Shown piece by piece: positions 28,354 through 38,116 of a DNA stretch of 64,000 nucleotides (the first letter of the stretch is position 1; each line of letters opens with the position of its first letter). Under the pieces are notes generated by a model. That model made no database searches, had not been told where the DNA came from, and saw only the letters and a list, made by a program, of their open reading frames with translations. The DNA lies in contig NZ_LIUT01000001.1 of NCBI RefSeq assembly GCF_001277345.1, positions 3,420,675-3,484,674 of the forward strand, read 5' to 3'. Source of the stretch: Paenibacillus solani (GTDB lineage Bacteria > Bacillota > Bacilli > Paenibacillales > Paenibacillaceae). The translations under genes and the position numbers were made by a program.

Positions 28354-29670
28354 TTAGTCCGTTGGTTTTCCTGATATAACTTCCCCAGTCTCCGTTATTT
28401 TGACACCACCGATAGAACGTTTCTGCACCTCTTTAAGCACAGAAGCCGCTTCTTCTCCTTCTAGTGGAATAACCTGCCCGATCTCTGTCCGGTAAGGGGT
28501 CAGCTGCAGATCGCAGTCTCCTTCCTTACTGCATGAAGCTCGGAAAACCGCTGTTTTCCATGTATCGGCATTCGAAGATTTGGTAAAGATAAAATTACCG
28601 GTACTGTAAGCAATCCATTTGCCCTTGTATTGCTCCAATCCTTGCAAGACATGCGGATGCCCGCCGATAATCAGGTCAGCCCCACCGTCGATAAATGCGC
28701 GTGACAGATTGATCTGATGGCCATTCGGCGTCTTGTGCAGCTCTTCTCCCCAATGCGCAATAACGACCACCAGATCAGCCTTGGACCGAGCCTCCCGGAT
28801 GGCTTCAACCGCCTTGGGCAGCACATGGTCATATGCCCCGGCTACCCCCGGCCTGTTCTCGAGTGCATACCACGAAGTTTCTGGAAGAACCCGGCTAAAC
28901 CCCAGTAAAGCAACCGTCATGCCTTGGAGTTCAAAATACTGGGCCTGAAAGGCCTCTTCCTCATTCCGGCCGGCTCCTACGTACCGAATATCTTGGTCCT
29001 GCAAATGTTTCAACGTATCCAGCAGTCCTTCCTGGCCTTGGTCCAGGATATGATTGTTAGCCAGATTCACAGCCTCTACGCCTGCTTCTCGCATGGCTAG
29101 AAGTACATCCGGGGAGGACTTGAACACAAATTGTTTGTTGGCCGCACCAACGCCTCCCGTCGTAACCGGTGTTTCCAGATTCAGCACGGTAAGATCATCC
29201 TCAAGAAATGTTGAACCCAAGTGCTCATATGGATAATCATACCCTTGCTTCTTAAGCAGTTCCCCAACCTTGCCAGAGAATAAGGTATCCCCGGCAAAAT
29301 GCATAACCACCCGCTTCGATCCATCGGGATCGGCAGCTTCATCCGTTCCGTTATTTTCCTGTCCGGGTATATCTGGGTCAGGAGGCTCGTCGTCTCCGGT
29401 TGACTTCGCCGGATCCTGATTGGTTCCCTCGCCGTCCGTTAGGTGTCCGGGGCCCGGATTATCTGCATGAGTTTCTTCCATGCCAAAGTCCGGCATACCT
29501 GGCAAGGAGGCCGTTTGCTGCAGCGGACCTTCTTTAAACTTAAAATGATAGACTAGCAAAGCTGCAATCAATATAATCAGGCAAATGTTTAGAATTAGCC
29601 AGATTTGGCCGGTCTTCTGCTTACGGGCCTTCTTCTCAGCTTTGCTCTTCTCTGATCGTGACAGTTGCAT
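28354..29670 (-). CDS. CapA/YwtB-type metallophosphatase-like protein, membrane anchored
   Basis: A 438-residue protein with one N-terminal membrane helix (about residues 24-42), a Pro/Asp/Gly-rich low-complexity linker (about 60-115) and a CapA domain. Family motifs are MHFAGDTLFSGKVG, LANNHILDQG, VVIAHWGEEL and IIGGHPHVLQG, which supply a calcineurin-like metal site. The family was named for poly-gamma-glutamate capsule, but no capB/capC genes are here, so capsule synthesis should not be assumed. GAGGAG precedes the ATG. Confidence 0.85.
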   Translation of the reverse strand: MQLSRSEKSKAEKKARKQKTGQIWLILNICLIILIAALLVYHFKFKEGPLQQTASLPGMPDFGMEETHADNPGPGHLTDGEGTNQDPAKSTGDDEPPDPDIPGQENNGTDEAADPDGSKRVVMHFAGDTLFSGKVGELLKKQGYDYPYEHLGSTFLEDDLTVLNLETPVTTGGVGAANKQFVFKSSPDVLLAMREAGVEAVNLANNHILDQGQEGLLDTLKHLQDQDIRYVGAGRNEEEAFQAQYFELQGMTVALLGFSRVLPETSWYALENRPGVAGAYDHVLPKAVEAIREARSKADLVVVIAHWGEELHKTPNGHQINLSRAFIDGGADLIIGGHPHVLQGLEQYKGKWIAYSTGNFIFTKSSNADTWKTAVFRASCSKEGDCDLQLTPYRTEIGQVIPLEGEEAASVLKEVQKRSIGGVKITETGEVISGKPTD

Positions 29671-29760
29671 AAGTCACTCCTCTATTTACTTATTCGCTTA
29701 TTTAACTAAACTAATAAAAATCACGTTATGAATCACTTCTCCCATTATACCAGCTTCCAG

Positions 29761-29796
29761 GTAAAGAATAGAACCCCCCGCTGCCGGAGAGTTCTA
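29761..29796 (-). terminator. Terminator of the hemE-hemH operon
   Basis: On the minus strand TAGAACTCTCCG pairs with CGGGGGGTTCTA (loop GCAG, three G-U pairs), followed by TTCTTT. It separates the hem genes from the CapA-type gene. Confidence 0.65.
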
Positions 29797-29837
29797 AGGT
29801 ACTGCTTCTATTCATGTTTGGATGTACTATAACACAT

Positions 29838-30779
29838 TCACAGACCAATCAAGGTGATCACGGAATCACTGAGCGCTTCCATGTAGAGTGGATCACTGTT
29901 CAGGGAGTCAATGCGTTCAAGCCGCATATCCATTTCCTTCGCAATGCTCTTGGCCTCGATATCCAGATCATAGAGCACTTCCAGATGATCGGAGACGAAG
30001 CCGACAGGCGCAACCAGCACATCCTCCACCTGCTCTTCCTTATTCAGCGTTTGCAGCGTATCCAGAATATCTGGACCAAGCCAAGGCTCAGCCGTCCGTC
30101 CGGCGCTTTGCCAAGTAAACTGCCACTGTTTCAAACCTGCCTTCTCGGCTACGGCTTTGGATGTTTCAAGCAGTTGATCCTGATAAGGATCGCCGATTGA
30201 CAAAATACGCTCTGGCAAGCTGTGAGCACTGAATAATACTCTCACACTGTCCCGATCAGCTCCAGCTTCCTCAAATTGATTCAGCTTGGCAGACACCCGG
30301 TCTGCAAAAGCCTCGATCAGTTTTGGATGCATGTGATAGCTCTCCACGAACGAAATTTCCAGTCCCAGTTCATCCGCTTTAGCCTGAGCGCGCTTCACAT
30401 AGGAACCGATGCTCATGGTGGAGTAATGAGGAGCTAGCACGATACCGACTGCTTCCTTAATGCCATCCTTCACCATCTGCTCAACACCATCTTCAATATA
30501 TGGGGCTGCGTGCTTCAATCCCTGATAGCATACAAATTCCAGATCGATAGCTCGGGGATCCGCATTAAGGGTATCCTGGAGTGAACGAACCTGCCGATCC
30601 GTGTTCGCGCGAAGTGGAAACACGCCTCCCACGATGGCCTCATAGCGGTCAGTCAGCTCTTTGAGCTGCTCCTCCGACGGCTTATTTCCCCGGCGGATAT
30701 GTGTATAATAGCTTTCGATTCCTTCCATGCTTTCAGGTGTGCCGTAGGACATTACCAATACACCAATTCTGTTCTTCAT
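29838..30779 (-). CDS. hemH: Ferrochelatase (coproporphyrin/protoporphyrin)
   Basis: A 313-residue ferrochelatase that inserts Fe(II) into the porphyrin. The catalytic His is in LAPHYSTMSIGSY and the acidic partner in FVSDHLEVLYDLDIE. In Firmicutes the enzyme normally uses coproporphyrin III. It follows hemE after 35 bases with GGTGAGAGG before the ATG. The hemY/hemG oxidase gene that usually completes this operon is missing; a terminator follows instead. Confidence 0.94.
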   Translation of the reverse strand: MKNRIGVLVMSYGTPESMEGIESYYTHIRRGNKPSEEQLKELTDRYEAIVGGVFPLRANTDRQVRSLQDTLNADPRAIDLEFVCYQGLKHAAPYIEDGVEQMVKDGIKEAVGIVLAPHYSTMSIGSYVKRAQAKADELGLEISFVESYHMHPKLIEAFADRVSAKLNQFEEAGADRDSVRVLFSAHSLPERILSIGDPYQDQLLETSKAVAEKAGLKQWQFTWQSAGRTAEPWLGPDILDTLQTLNKEEQVEDVLVAPVGFVSDHLEVLYDLDIEAKSIAKEMDMRLERIDSLNSDPLYMEALSDSVITLIGL

Positions 30780-30814
30780 ACCCTCTCACCTCTGACTAAT
30801 AGAATATTCGCCAA

Positions 30815-31873
30815 TTACGAGCGTTGTGCCCCTGCCTTAATGGCTTGAGCGGAGTATTCGTGAATGTACGACGTTAAATCACGCAGCTTCTCAAGCGAAG
30901 CTTCCGGGAATAATCCATGGCCCAGATTAAATACAAAGCCCGGCTCCTGGATTCCCTGATCGATAATCTCCTTGGCATACTGCTGAATGACCGTCATCGG
31001 ACCGGTCAGAACGGTCGGGTCCAGATTTCCCTGAACAGCATACTTATGCCCTAAACGGCGGCGGCCTTCGGTTATGGACACTCTCCAATCAAGACCGATG
31101 ACATCAACGCTGAGCTCCGTAAGGGTAGGCAGCAGTTCCCCTGAGCTTACACCTGGGAAGTAAATTTTCGGAACGTGTAGATCCTGAAGCTCTGAGAAGA
31201 TGCGTTTAATGGTTGGAAGGACGTATGTCTGGAAATCCTGTGAAGACAACGCACCCACCCAGCTATCAAACAATTGAAATGCTTTCCCGCCGTTAGCAAC
31301 ATGAGCACGCAAATAAGTGATAACCATGTCGCCAAGCTTGTCCATCAGCGAGAACCATACCTTCGGCTCGCTGTACATAAGTTCTTTCGTGCGGAGATAG
31401 TTTTTGGATGGTCTTCCCTCAATGAGATAACTCGCAATCGTGAAGGGCGCCCCGGCGAACGTAATCAGAGGTACTTCCAGCTCCTTGTCCAAAATTCGGA
31501 TGGTCTCGAGGACATGTCCAAGATCCCCCTCCACATCAATCGGACGAAGCTTCTCAATATCCGCCGCTGAGCGGATCGGATTGTCAATCACAGGACCGAT
31601 ATTCTTCACAATATCGAAGTCTATCCCGATTGAGGCAACAGGATTCATAATATCGGAATATAAAATAGCCGCATCGACGCCGAGCTTGCGTACTGGCATC
31701 AAGGTTACTTCTGCTGCCAGCTCCGGTTGACTGCATATTTCAAGTAAGGAATACTTTTCTTTGATCTTTCGATACTCCGGGTCGTAGCGTCCTGCTTGTC
31801 GCATGTACCATACAGGAACGTGGCTTACCTCCTGCTTTCGGCAAGCACGGATAAACTGATCATTATAAGTCAT
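30815..31873 (-). CDS. hemE: Uroporphyrinogen decarboxylase
   Basis: A 352-residue enzyme that converts uroporphyrinogen III to coproporphyrinogen III. The signatures PVWYMRQAGRYDPEYR near the N-terminus and KYAVQGNLDP near the C-terminus are both present. The ATG has only a GGGGG-type site. It heads the hemE-hemH unit. A GTCTC/GAGAC-like imperfect dyad lies at about 31890-31910 in its upstream region, function unknown. Confidence 0.95.
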   Translation of the reverse strand: MTYNDQFIRACRKQEVSHVPVWYMRQAGRYDPEYRKIKEKYSLLEICSQPELAAEVTLMPVRKLGVDAAILYSDIMNPVASIGIDFDIVKNIGPVIDNPIRSAADIEKLRPIDVEGDLGHVLETIRILDKELEVPLITFAGAPFTIASYLIEGRPSKNYLRTKELMYSEPKVWFSLMDKLGDMVITYLRAHVANGGKAFQLFDSWVGALSSQDFQTYVLPTIKRIFSELQDLHVPKIYFPGVSSGELLPTLTELSVDVIGLDWRVSITEGRRRLGHKYAVQGNLDPTVLTGPMTVIQQYAKEIIDQGIQEPGFVFNLGHGLFPEASLEKLRDLTSYIHEYSAQAIKAGAQRS

Positions 31874-32016
31874 GATTAGGCCCCCATCAATATAAAAAGT
31901 CTCTTAAAGACCATTATGCCCTTTTTAAAAGTAAGTAACAACCGCCTTGCAGGGACATCCTATGAAAATCACATGACAATCTTATGACATTGTTGGCCTT
32001 TGGCATTTTTTAAATA

Positions 32017-32025
32017 TGCTATACT
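32017..32025 (+). promoter_or_regulatory. Extended -10 promoter of the MFS gene
   Basis: TGCTATACT is a TGn extended -10, about 85 bases before the MFS start. Confidence 0.5.
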
Positions 32026-32109
32026 GGAAGAACGGCTTTTTTTAGGACAGATTTCCATCAGTCCGGTTCATTCTGCCACGGACAGCTTAGAAAGGAAGTG
32101 AAGGGCATA

Positions 32110-33321
32110 TTGGCTAGATGGAAAATTAATCTCATTGTACTATGGTTTGGTCAATTCTTGGTCAATTCGGGAATGACCATGATCACCCCGTTCCTGACAT
32201 TATATTTGGCGCAAGACCTGAATGTCGTTGGAGACCGGGAAATAGGAGTATGGGCCGGGTTGATATTCGCGGCCAACTTCCTGACATCATTCATTTTTCA
32301 GCCCATCTGGGGAAAAGTCGCAGACAAATACGGTCGTAAACTGATGCTGCTGCGCTCGGGATTCGGTATGGCGCTTGTCATTGCCTGTATGGGCTTTGCC
32401 ACCCACCCGTGGCATCTGCTGGTGCTGCGCCTGTTGAATGGTACAATCTCGGGATTTAACCCTGCGGCGATCTCTCTCGTATCGGGCACGACACCCAAGA
32501 ATCGCATGGGATTCGCGATGGGTATCATGCAATCCGGACAAGTTGCAGGCACGATACTTGGTCCGTTAATTGGTGGACTTATGGCCAGCTGGGTTGGATT
32601 TCGGCCCATCTTCTATATAACAGGCGGACTGATATTTGCAGCTTCGCTGCTCGCCTTGTTCATGGTTAAAGAGAATTTCAACCGCGAGCAAGCAGCGAAG
32701 ATACCTCAGCCTTCGGTTATAGCGGGACTTAAGGAGCTCAGCCACATTCCACAACTCCCGTCGCTATTCGCCGTTACGTTCCTGCTTCAATTCGCTATGA
32801 TCAGTCCTATGGCGCTGCTTCCGCTGTATGTTCAGAAGCTTCACGGAACCGCGGCAGACATTGCCATATGGGCCGGCTTCGTAGTCGCTGTAACAGGCCT
32901 CTCAAATATGATTGCCTCCCCGATCCTCGGCAAACTTAGCGATAAGGTTGGTGCCCATCGCATATTGACGTATGCCTTGATCGGTACGGGACTTACACTG
33001 ATACCACAGGCTTTTGTTCAATCGGTATGGCAGTTAATCATCGTACGCTTTATGATGGGCGTATTCATGGGCGGCTTGCTCCCCAGCGTAAACGCTCTGA
33101 TTCGCTCCTATACACCGGACGGCATGGAGAGCCGCTCCTTCGGCTTCAACACAAGCTCCCTTGCACTTGGCAATATGCTGGGTGCGGTCATTGGCGGATT
33201 TTTATCAGGCTTCATCGGAATAGAAGGACTATTTATCACTTCGGGCTGCCTGCTGATCATCAACATGATCTGGGTGAGAAGAAAGCTGTTCTCCCACCAC
33301 CCTTCACCTAAATACCGTTAA
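32110..33321 (+). CDS. MFS drug-efflux-type transporter (MdtG-like)
   Basis: About 403 residues with twelve membrane helices. Motif A appears as GKVADKYGRKLML after helix 2, and motif C-like GPLIGG in helix 5 supports the DHA1 antiporter group. An in-frame GTG at 32098 lies right on the ribosome-binding site, so I prefer the TTG at 32110 behind GAAGGG. The substrate is unknown. It is divergent from hemE and ends before a bidirectional terminator. Confidence 0.85.
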   Translation: MARWKINLIVLWFGQFLVNSGMTMITPFLTLYLAQDLNVVGDREIGVWAGLIFAANFLTSFIFQPIWGKVADKYGRKLMLLRSGFGMALVIACMGFATHPWHLLVLRLLNGTISGFNPAAISLVSGTTPKNRMGFAMGIMQSGQVAGTILGPLIGGLMASWVGFRPIFYITGGLIFAASLLALFMVKENFNREQAAKIPQPSVIAGLKELSHIPQLPSLFAVTFLLQFAMISPMALLPLYVQKLHGTAADIAIWAGFVVAVTGLSNMIASPILGKLSDKVGAHRILTYALIGTGLTLIPQAFVQSVWQLIIVRFMMGVFMGGLLPSVNALIRSYTPDGMESRSFGFNTSSLALGNMLGAVIGGFLSGFIGIEGLFITSGCLLIINMIWVRRKLFSHHPSPKYR

Positions 33322-33395
33322 TCTGATGGGGCGCCTGTCTTTTCGTGACTTAGGGGCACTCAGAGCTAGACTCACAATCTCATCATGAACCAAAA

Positions 33396-33441
33396 AGAGG
33401 GTTGTCCCCTGGTCTTCTATAGACCCGAAGGACAACCCTCT
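33396..33441. terminator. Bidirectional terminator between the MFS and O-methyltransferase genes
   Basis: AGAGGGTTGTCC (33396-33407) pairs with GGACAACCCTCT (33430-33441); an A run precedes it for minus-strand use. Confidence 0.85.
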
Positions 33442-33460
33442 ATATGGTTATGATGATTTC

Positions 33461-34093
33461 TCATTTCACACGGGCGAGAATCAACCCATCATAAGCAGGC
33501 AGCAGCGTGCTGACAAGCCTCTCATCAGAGGCGATGATCTCGTTAAAACGGCGCACGGCCTGAACGGAAGGTCCGTTCTTCTCCGAGTTCAACGTTCTGC
33601 CCCGCAAGAAGCAGTTGTCCCCTGCGATCAGGGCGCCTGGATTGGCAAGCTCCATCGCATACTCCAGATATAGAGGATAATTCTCCTTATCCGCGTCAAT
33701 AAAGAAGAAGTCGAATTTACGCCCTTCCTGCTTCAATGCTGATAAGCTGTCCGCTGCTGGACCGATCCGGTATTCCACCCGATCCTTGAATCCGGCCTTC
33801 TCCAGATGCCTGCCTGCCAGCGCAGCGTATTCTTCCTTCAATTCCAGGGAGGTGAGCTTGCCGTCCTCGGGAAGACCCCGGCACAGACAGATGCCGCTAT
33901 AACCGCCAAGTGCACCGATTTCGAGAATATGCCGCGCGCCTGCCGTCTGAACCAGCATGGTCAACAGGCGGCCGTATGCCGGCGCCACCGAGACCTCCGG
34001 CATTCCTTGCTCGCGGATTGCCTCAAGCACAAGCTGTAGCCCTTCATCCTCCGGGTATAATTGGTTAACATAATCATCAGGGGTGGTAAGCAA
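33461..34093 (-). CDS. SAM-dependent O-methyltransferase (YrrM-like)
   Basis: A 210-residue class I methyltransferase of the Methyltransf_3 group, with the SAM loop ILEIGALGGYSG, the acidic LTSLELKEEY and the DFFFIDADKENY motif that holds the metal-binding Asp. B. subtilis YrrM methylates 5-hydroxyuridine in tRNA; small-molecule O-methyltransferases share this fold, so either is possible. The start has a GGAGG-type site. It is divergent from the rlmL-like gene. Confidence 0.82.
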   Translation of the reverse strand: MLTTPDDYVNQLYPEDEGLQLVLEAIREQGMPEVSVAPAYGRLLTMLVQTAGARHILEIGALGGYSGICLCRGLPEDGKLTSLELKEEYAALAGRHLEKAGFKDRVEYRIGPAADSLSALKQEGRKFDFFFIDADKENYPLYLEYAMELANPGALIAGDNCFLRGRTLNSEKNGPSVQAVRRFNEIIASDERLVSTLLPAYDGLILARVK

Positions 34094-34166
34094 TAGAGCT
34101 GCCTCCTTCTTCTTGGCAATGTATCATTTTTTCCCGTTAAACCTAACGAGAACTATCATATGATAA

Positions 34167-34195
34167 TTGTCTTAGTCAATGCAATCGCCTATACT
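34167..34195 (+). promoter_or_regulatory. Promoter of the rlmL-like gene
   Basis: TTGTCT (34167-34172) and TATACT (34190-34195) are separated by 17 bases. A perfect 10-bp palindrome ATCATATGAT lies just upstream. Confidence 0.65.
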
Positions 34196-34256
34196 ATATA
34201 GATTAAACTGGCGGCGTTTATCGCCGTACACATGTTAAATGGAGTTGACATCGTTA

Positions 34257-35408
34257 ATGCCTCGATTACAATTGATCGCGACTGCCCCCATGGGGCTTGA
34301 AGCCGTCGTTGCCCGCGAGCTTAAAGAGCTCGGGTATACCGACATGGAAGTAGAGAATGGAAGAGTTACCTTTTCAGGTGACCTGATCGATATTTGCCGC
34401 TGCAATCTGTGGCTACGGACCTCGGATCGTATTCTCGTCAAGATGGGAGAATTTAAGGCACTTACCTTCGATGAGCTCTTTGAAGGAACAAAGGCACTTC
34501 CTTGGGAAGATTGGATTCCGGCGGATGGTGAGTTCCCTGTTGAAGGACGATCCCATAAATCGCAGCTCAGCAGTGTTCCCGCCTGTCAGGGCATCGTAAA
34601 AAAAGCAATCGTGGAGAAGCTAAAGCTCTCCCATCATACCGAGTGGTTCCCCGAGGATGGTCCACGGTATGTAATCGAGGTATCTCTGCTCAAGGATCGG
34701 GCCCTATTGACGCTAGATACGACGGGACCCGCCCTACATAAACGCGGCTACCGCAAGCTGGTTACGGAAGCTCCGCTCAAGGAAACCATGGCTTCCGCTT
34801 TGCTGCAGCTAAGCCGCTGGGGCCCGCATCGCCCACTGTATGACCCGTGCTGCGGTTCCGGAACGATCCTGATCGAAGCCGCAATGATGGCCTGGAATAT
34901 CGCACCCGGACTGCGCCGCTCGTTTCCATCGGAGCAATGGGACATCATAGGCGACGAACGCTGGGAAGACGCTCGTGAGGAAGCCTTTGACGCCGTAACA
35001 GATGATATTCCGCTTCATATTGCCGGAAGCGACATTGATCCGAAAGCGATCGAGGTGGCCAAGGCTGCAGCCAAGAGTGCCGGCCTCGCTGGCGAAATCG
35101 ACTTTAAGGTGCTCCCTGCTGTCAAAGCCATTCCTGAAGGGGAGTATGGTTGCATTATCACCAATCCCCCTTATGGCGAACGCTTAAGTGAGAAAGAGGA
35201 AGTTGAACGTCTGATCCGACAATTTGGATCCGTCATGCACTCTCTACCAACATGGTCCTTCTTTGCAATCAGTCCGACCAAGCAGTTTGAACATTACTTC
35301 GGCCGCAAGGCGGAGAAACGCCGTAAATTGTTCAATGGCCGTATTGAATGCCAGTACTATCAATATCTCGGCCCCTTGCCTCCGCGCAACAAACCAGTGA
35401 CAGAATAA
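34257..35408 (+). CDS. rlmL: 23S rRNA (guanine-N2) methyltransferase, RlmL/YpsC-like
   Basis: A 383-residue protein with an N-terminal THUMP domain (RLQLIATAPMGLEAVVARELKELGY through about residue 160) and a C-terminal N2-guanine methyltransferase domain (DPCCGSGTILIEAA, SDIDPKAIEVAK, ITNPPYGERL). It corresponds to B. subtilis YpsC, the RlmL N-terminal half, which modifies G2445 of 23S rRNA. The ATG at 34257 matches the family start; GGAG is 12 bases upstream. Confidence 0.9.
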   Translation: MPRLQLIATAPMGLEAVVARELKELGYTDMEVENGRVTFSGDLIDICRCNLWLRTSDRILVKMGEFKALTFDELFEGTKALPWEDWIPADGEFPVEGRSHKSQLSSVPACQGIVKKAIVEKLKLSHHTEWFPEDGPRYVIEVSLLKDRALLTLDTTGPALHKRGYRKLVTEAPLKETMASALLQLSRWGPHRPLYDPCCGSGTILIEAAMMAWNIAPGLRRSFPSEQWDIIGDERWEDAREEAFDAVTDDIPLHIAGSDIDPKAIEVAKAAAKSAGLAGEIDFKVLPAVKAIPEGEYGCIITNPPYGERLSEKEEVERLIRQFGSVMHSLPTWSFFAISPTKQFEHYFGRKAEKRRKLFNGRIECQYYQYLGPLPPRNKPVTE

Positions 35409-35421
35409 TGCTATAAGCCAT

Positions 35422-35442
35422 GCCGCCTACGGGCGGCTTTTT
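35422..35442 (+). terminator. Terminator of the rlmL-like gene
   Basis: GCCGCC / GGGCGGC with a 3-base loop, followed by TTTTT. Confidence 0.8.
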
Positions 35443-35457
35443 GGGCTCGACTGGCGT

Positions 35458-35485
35458 TTGAAATCATATTCGGACAAGCTATAAT
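35458..35485 (+). promoter_or_regulatory. Promoter of the LTA-synthase-type gene
   Basis: TTGAAA (35458-35463) and consensus TATAAT (35480-35485) are separated by 16 bases, about 120 bases before the GTG start. Confidence 0.7.
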
Positions 35486-35606
35486 AAGTAGCGTATCCAG
35501 ACGGATATATGGCATTATTTTGTTTTGCTATCGCTATCAAGCAAGTTTCGCTCTAATGAACTTAATTCGAAATTCGAAAATTCTGTTGAAAAGGAGGATG
35601 GCCTTC

Positions 35607-37601
35607 GTGCGTTCATCACCATCATGGACTGATATCCAAAGCCGGGTCTCCAAAGGACTGCATTACCGGTACACCGCTTATCCGCTATTCCTGATTCTCA
35701 TGATGTACAAGCTGATCATGCTGGATCATCAACTCCATATTGCCAATATGAAGCTGGATCAGGCCGACTATGTGATTGCTGTCGGCTCGCTCCTGCTGAT
35801 CTCCTTCTGGACCCTGTGGCTTCCGGCAAGAGGCCGGCTGGTATCATTAACTTTATTAAATTTGGTCTGGACAGGGATCGTATACGCCGATCTGATCTAC
35901 TATCGGTACTTCGATGATTTCATCACGGTGCCTGTGCTCATGCAGGCCGGGCAAGTCGGATCGCTCGGGGACAGCATCCGTTCCCTGGTTCATGGCGTCG
36001 ACCTGCTATTTTTTATTGATTGGCTTCTTATCGTTCCGTTTACCGCTGCAATAGTGTTCCGCAAACGTAAAAGGGCCTTCATAGCCAATGGGTTCCCGGG
36101 TGAATACCGTCAGCAGCGGCGGGCACGGGTACTTCGGCGCTTGGTGACAGGAACGCTGGCTCTCATCCTTGGCATTGCCATGACCTTTGTTCCGATTAAG
36201 AGAGCATCAGATACATGGGCCGTCGGTCTCTTTGAAGGCAATTGGTGGAATATTACGCTTTATAATGTGACGGGGCTGATTGGCTTCCATGGATATGATA
36301 TGTACCGTTACGGCCGGGATCATCTATTGGGTCAGCCTAAGCTGGCTGAAGAAGAAACCGAGCAGGTTAAGGCGTGGTTTGATGCCAAACGTGCAGTGCC
36401 AGCCGGTACCGATGCTATGTTCGGCAAGTATAAAGGCAGCAATGTCATTATGATTCAGACGGAAGCCTTCATGAATTTTGTGATCGGCCAATCGATCGAA
36501 GGACAGGAGATCACACCCAACTTCAACCAATTAATGAAAGACAGCATGTACTTTAGCAATTTCTATCATCAAACCGGACAGGGACGAACATCCGATGCGG
36601 ACTTTGTTACACACAGTTCCCTGCTTCCCCTGCCCACCGGTTCGGTATTTACGAGATATGCCGACCGTAAATACGATACACTGCCGGAGATTTTGAAAGA
36701 GCAAGGCTATGCTGCTAATGCCTTTCATGCTTATGACAGCAGCTTCTGGAACCGAACAACAATGTATCGAGAGATGAAGTATGACCGTTTTTTCAGCAAG
36801 AAAGACTTTGAGATGACTGATGTTCAGGGGTGGTCGCTGAGTGACAAGGCGTTTTTTGCACAATCACTGAGTTATATGAAGGACATCCAGCAGCCCTTCT
36901 ATTCCTTCCTGATTACGTTAACGAGCCATCATCCGTATTACGTCCCAAAAGATGGCCGCAAGCTGGATACGGGGGAGTTCGAAGGCACGATATTCGGGAA
37001 CTACTTGCAATCTATCCATTATGTTGATGAAGCCTTCGGCCAGTTTGTGGATCAAATGAAGCAGCAAGGACTGTGGGATAACACCATCCTGATCATCTAT
37101 GGGGACCATGATAATTCCATCAAGGACCAACCGGACTATGAGAAATTTCTCGGACGGAAGCTGAATGCCCTCGACATGGAGCAAATAATGAACCAAGTGC
37201 CTTTGCTCATCCGCCTGCCTGATGGTGGGAACGCCGGAGTATATCCCGAGGCCGCGGGCATGATGAATGTGACCCCGAGCATTCTTCATCTTCTTGGTGT
37301 GTCATCCGAGCCGTATTACTGGATCGGGAGCCAGCTATTTGATGAGCGTCCGCGTCTGATTCCGCTGCGCAGCGGTGCTTTTTCCGATGAAAATGTATTC
37401 TACCTTCCTTCGGAAACAGCAGGACTTGAGGGTGGAACTTGCTACGATTTAGCAACGCGCCAGCCCACTGACATTCAAGCATGTCGTGAAGGTTATGACG
37501 AGACTCAGAAAGAGCTGAAGATCTCGGACCAAGTCATCACATATGATTTGCTGAAGCAGTTTAAAGCAAGTGGTGGCGGCGAACGCGGTGAAACCAAATA
37601 A
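35607..37601 (+). CDS. LtaS family phosphoglycerol transferase
   Basis: About 664 residues: five N-terminal membrane helices (to about residue 200) and an extracellular sulfatase-fold domain. The metal site starts at VIMIQTEAF and the nucleophile threonine is expected in GQGRTSDADF; later YGDHDNS completes the site. LtaS-type enzymes polymerise glycerol phosphate from phosphatidylglycerol onto a glycolipid anchor. I set the start at GTG 35607, nine bases after AAGGAGG; the ATG at 35598 touches that site. Note the motif IQTEAF in place of the more usual IxxES. Paralogues differ in primase or synthase role, which is not decidable here. Confidence 0.87.
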   Translation: MRSSPSWTDIQSRVSKGLHYRYTAYPLFLILMMYKLIMLDHQLHIANMKLDQADYVIAVGSLLLISFWTLWLPARGRLVSLTLLNLVWTGIVYADLIYYRYFDDFITVPVLMQAGQVGSLGDSIRSLVHGVDLLFFIDWLLIVPFTAAIVFRKRKRAFIANGFPGEYRQQRRARVLRRLVTGTLALILGIAMTFVPIKRASDTWAVGLFEGNWWNITLYNVTGLIGFHGYDMYRYGRDHLLGQPKLAEEETEQVKAWFDAKRAVPAGTDAMFGKYKGSNVIMIQTEAFMNFVIGQSIEGQEITPNFNQLMKDSMYFSNFYHQTGQGRTSDADFVTHSSLLPLPTGSVFTRYADRKYDTLPEILKEQGYAANAFHAYDSSFWNRTTMYREMKYDRFFSKKDFEMTDVQGWSLSDKAFFAQSLSYMKDIQQPFYSFLITLTSHHPYYVPKDGRKLDTGEFEGTIFGNYLQSIHYVDEAFGQFVDQMKQQGLWDNTILIIYGDHDNSIKDQPDYEKFLGRKLNALDMEQIMNQVPLLIRLPDGGNAGVYPEAAGMMNVTPSILHLLGVSSEPYYWIGSQLFDERPRLIPLRSGAFSDENVFYLPSETAGLEGGTCYDLATRQPTDIQACREGYDETQKELKISDQVITYDLLKQFKASGGGERGETK

Positions 37602-37670
37602 CAAGTTGGTTACCTTATCGAGGCTTCCCCTCAGGCATTTTCAAATTAAGGCTCTATCTCACATCTGCAA

Positions 37671-37712
37671 CAAAAAAGCCCGTTCAAAAGCTCAAAAGCT
37701 CTTGAACGGGCT
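37671..37712 (-). terminator. Terminator for the minus-strand small gene
   Basis: On the minus strand AGCCCGTTCAAGAGCTTTT pairs with the following AGCTTTTGAACGGGCT, then TTTTTTG. It also bounds the LtaS-type gene. Confidence 0.85.
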
Positions 37713-37725
37713 GCAACGGATATAA

Positions 37726-37992
37726 CTACTTATCACTTGAACGAAGCTTGGACAGTCGTTCCTTCTCTTCCCCCAGCAATTCTTCAGCCAGTTCAACCGC
37801 ATTTCGGTTCGCCTGATCAGTCACCTGGGCAACTGCTCGCTCTGTATGGGATAGCGAATTCTCTGCTTGCTGAATCAACTGATCCGTTGGATGGGACATC
37901 GCTGACGAAACGGCACGATGCAGCCTCTCTACGGAATCTAATGCACTGTTGCTGGGACTGTTGGAATGAAGACTGGAATCATGACTGTTCAT
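37726..37992 (-). CDS. Hypothetical 88-residue helical protein
   Basis: Not recognised. The first 20 residues are Ser/Asn/His-rich and probably disordered; the rest is a charged helix (QQAENSLSHTERAVAQVTDQ, then LAEELLGEEKERLSKL) with coiled-coil character. No cysteine, no membrane segment. GAAGGGAG lies before the ATG. It may be a spore- or stress-related small protein, but nothing in the sequence proves that. Confidence 0.6.
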   Translation of the reverse strand: MNSHDSSLHSNSPSNSALDSVERLHRAVSSAMSHPTDQLIQQAENSLSHTERAVAQVTDQANRNAVELAEELLGEEKERLSKLRSSDK

Positions 37993-38116
37993 AATGGACG
38001 CTCCCTTCTAAAGTTGTCGTTCCTGTTGCCCTCTTAGGATGGATGGCAGAGCCAGGAACTATACTCTTAGAAGGTTTTTTTGTGAATTCTTCTCCGAAGT
38101 GCTTCTTAACGGCTCA

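Noticed and set aside
28354..29670. Poly-gamma-glutamate capsule locus
   Set aside because: Only a CapA-type protein is present; capB and capC are missing.
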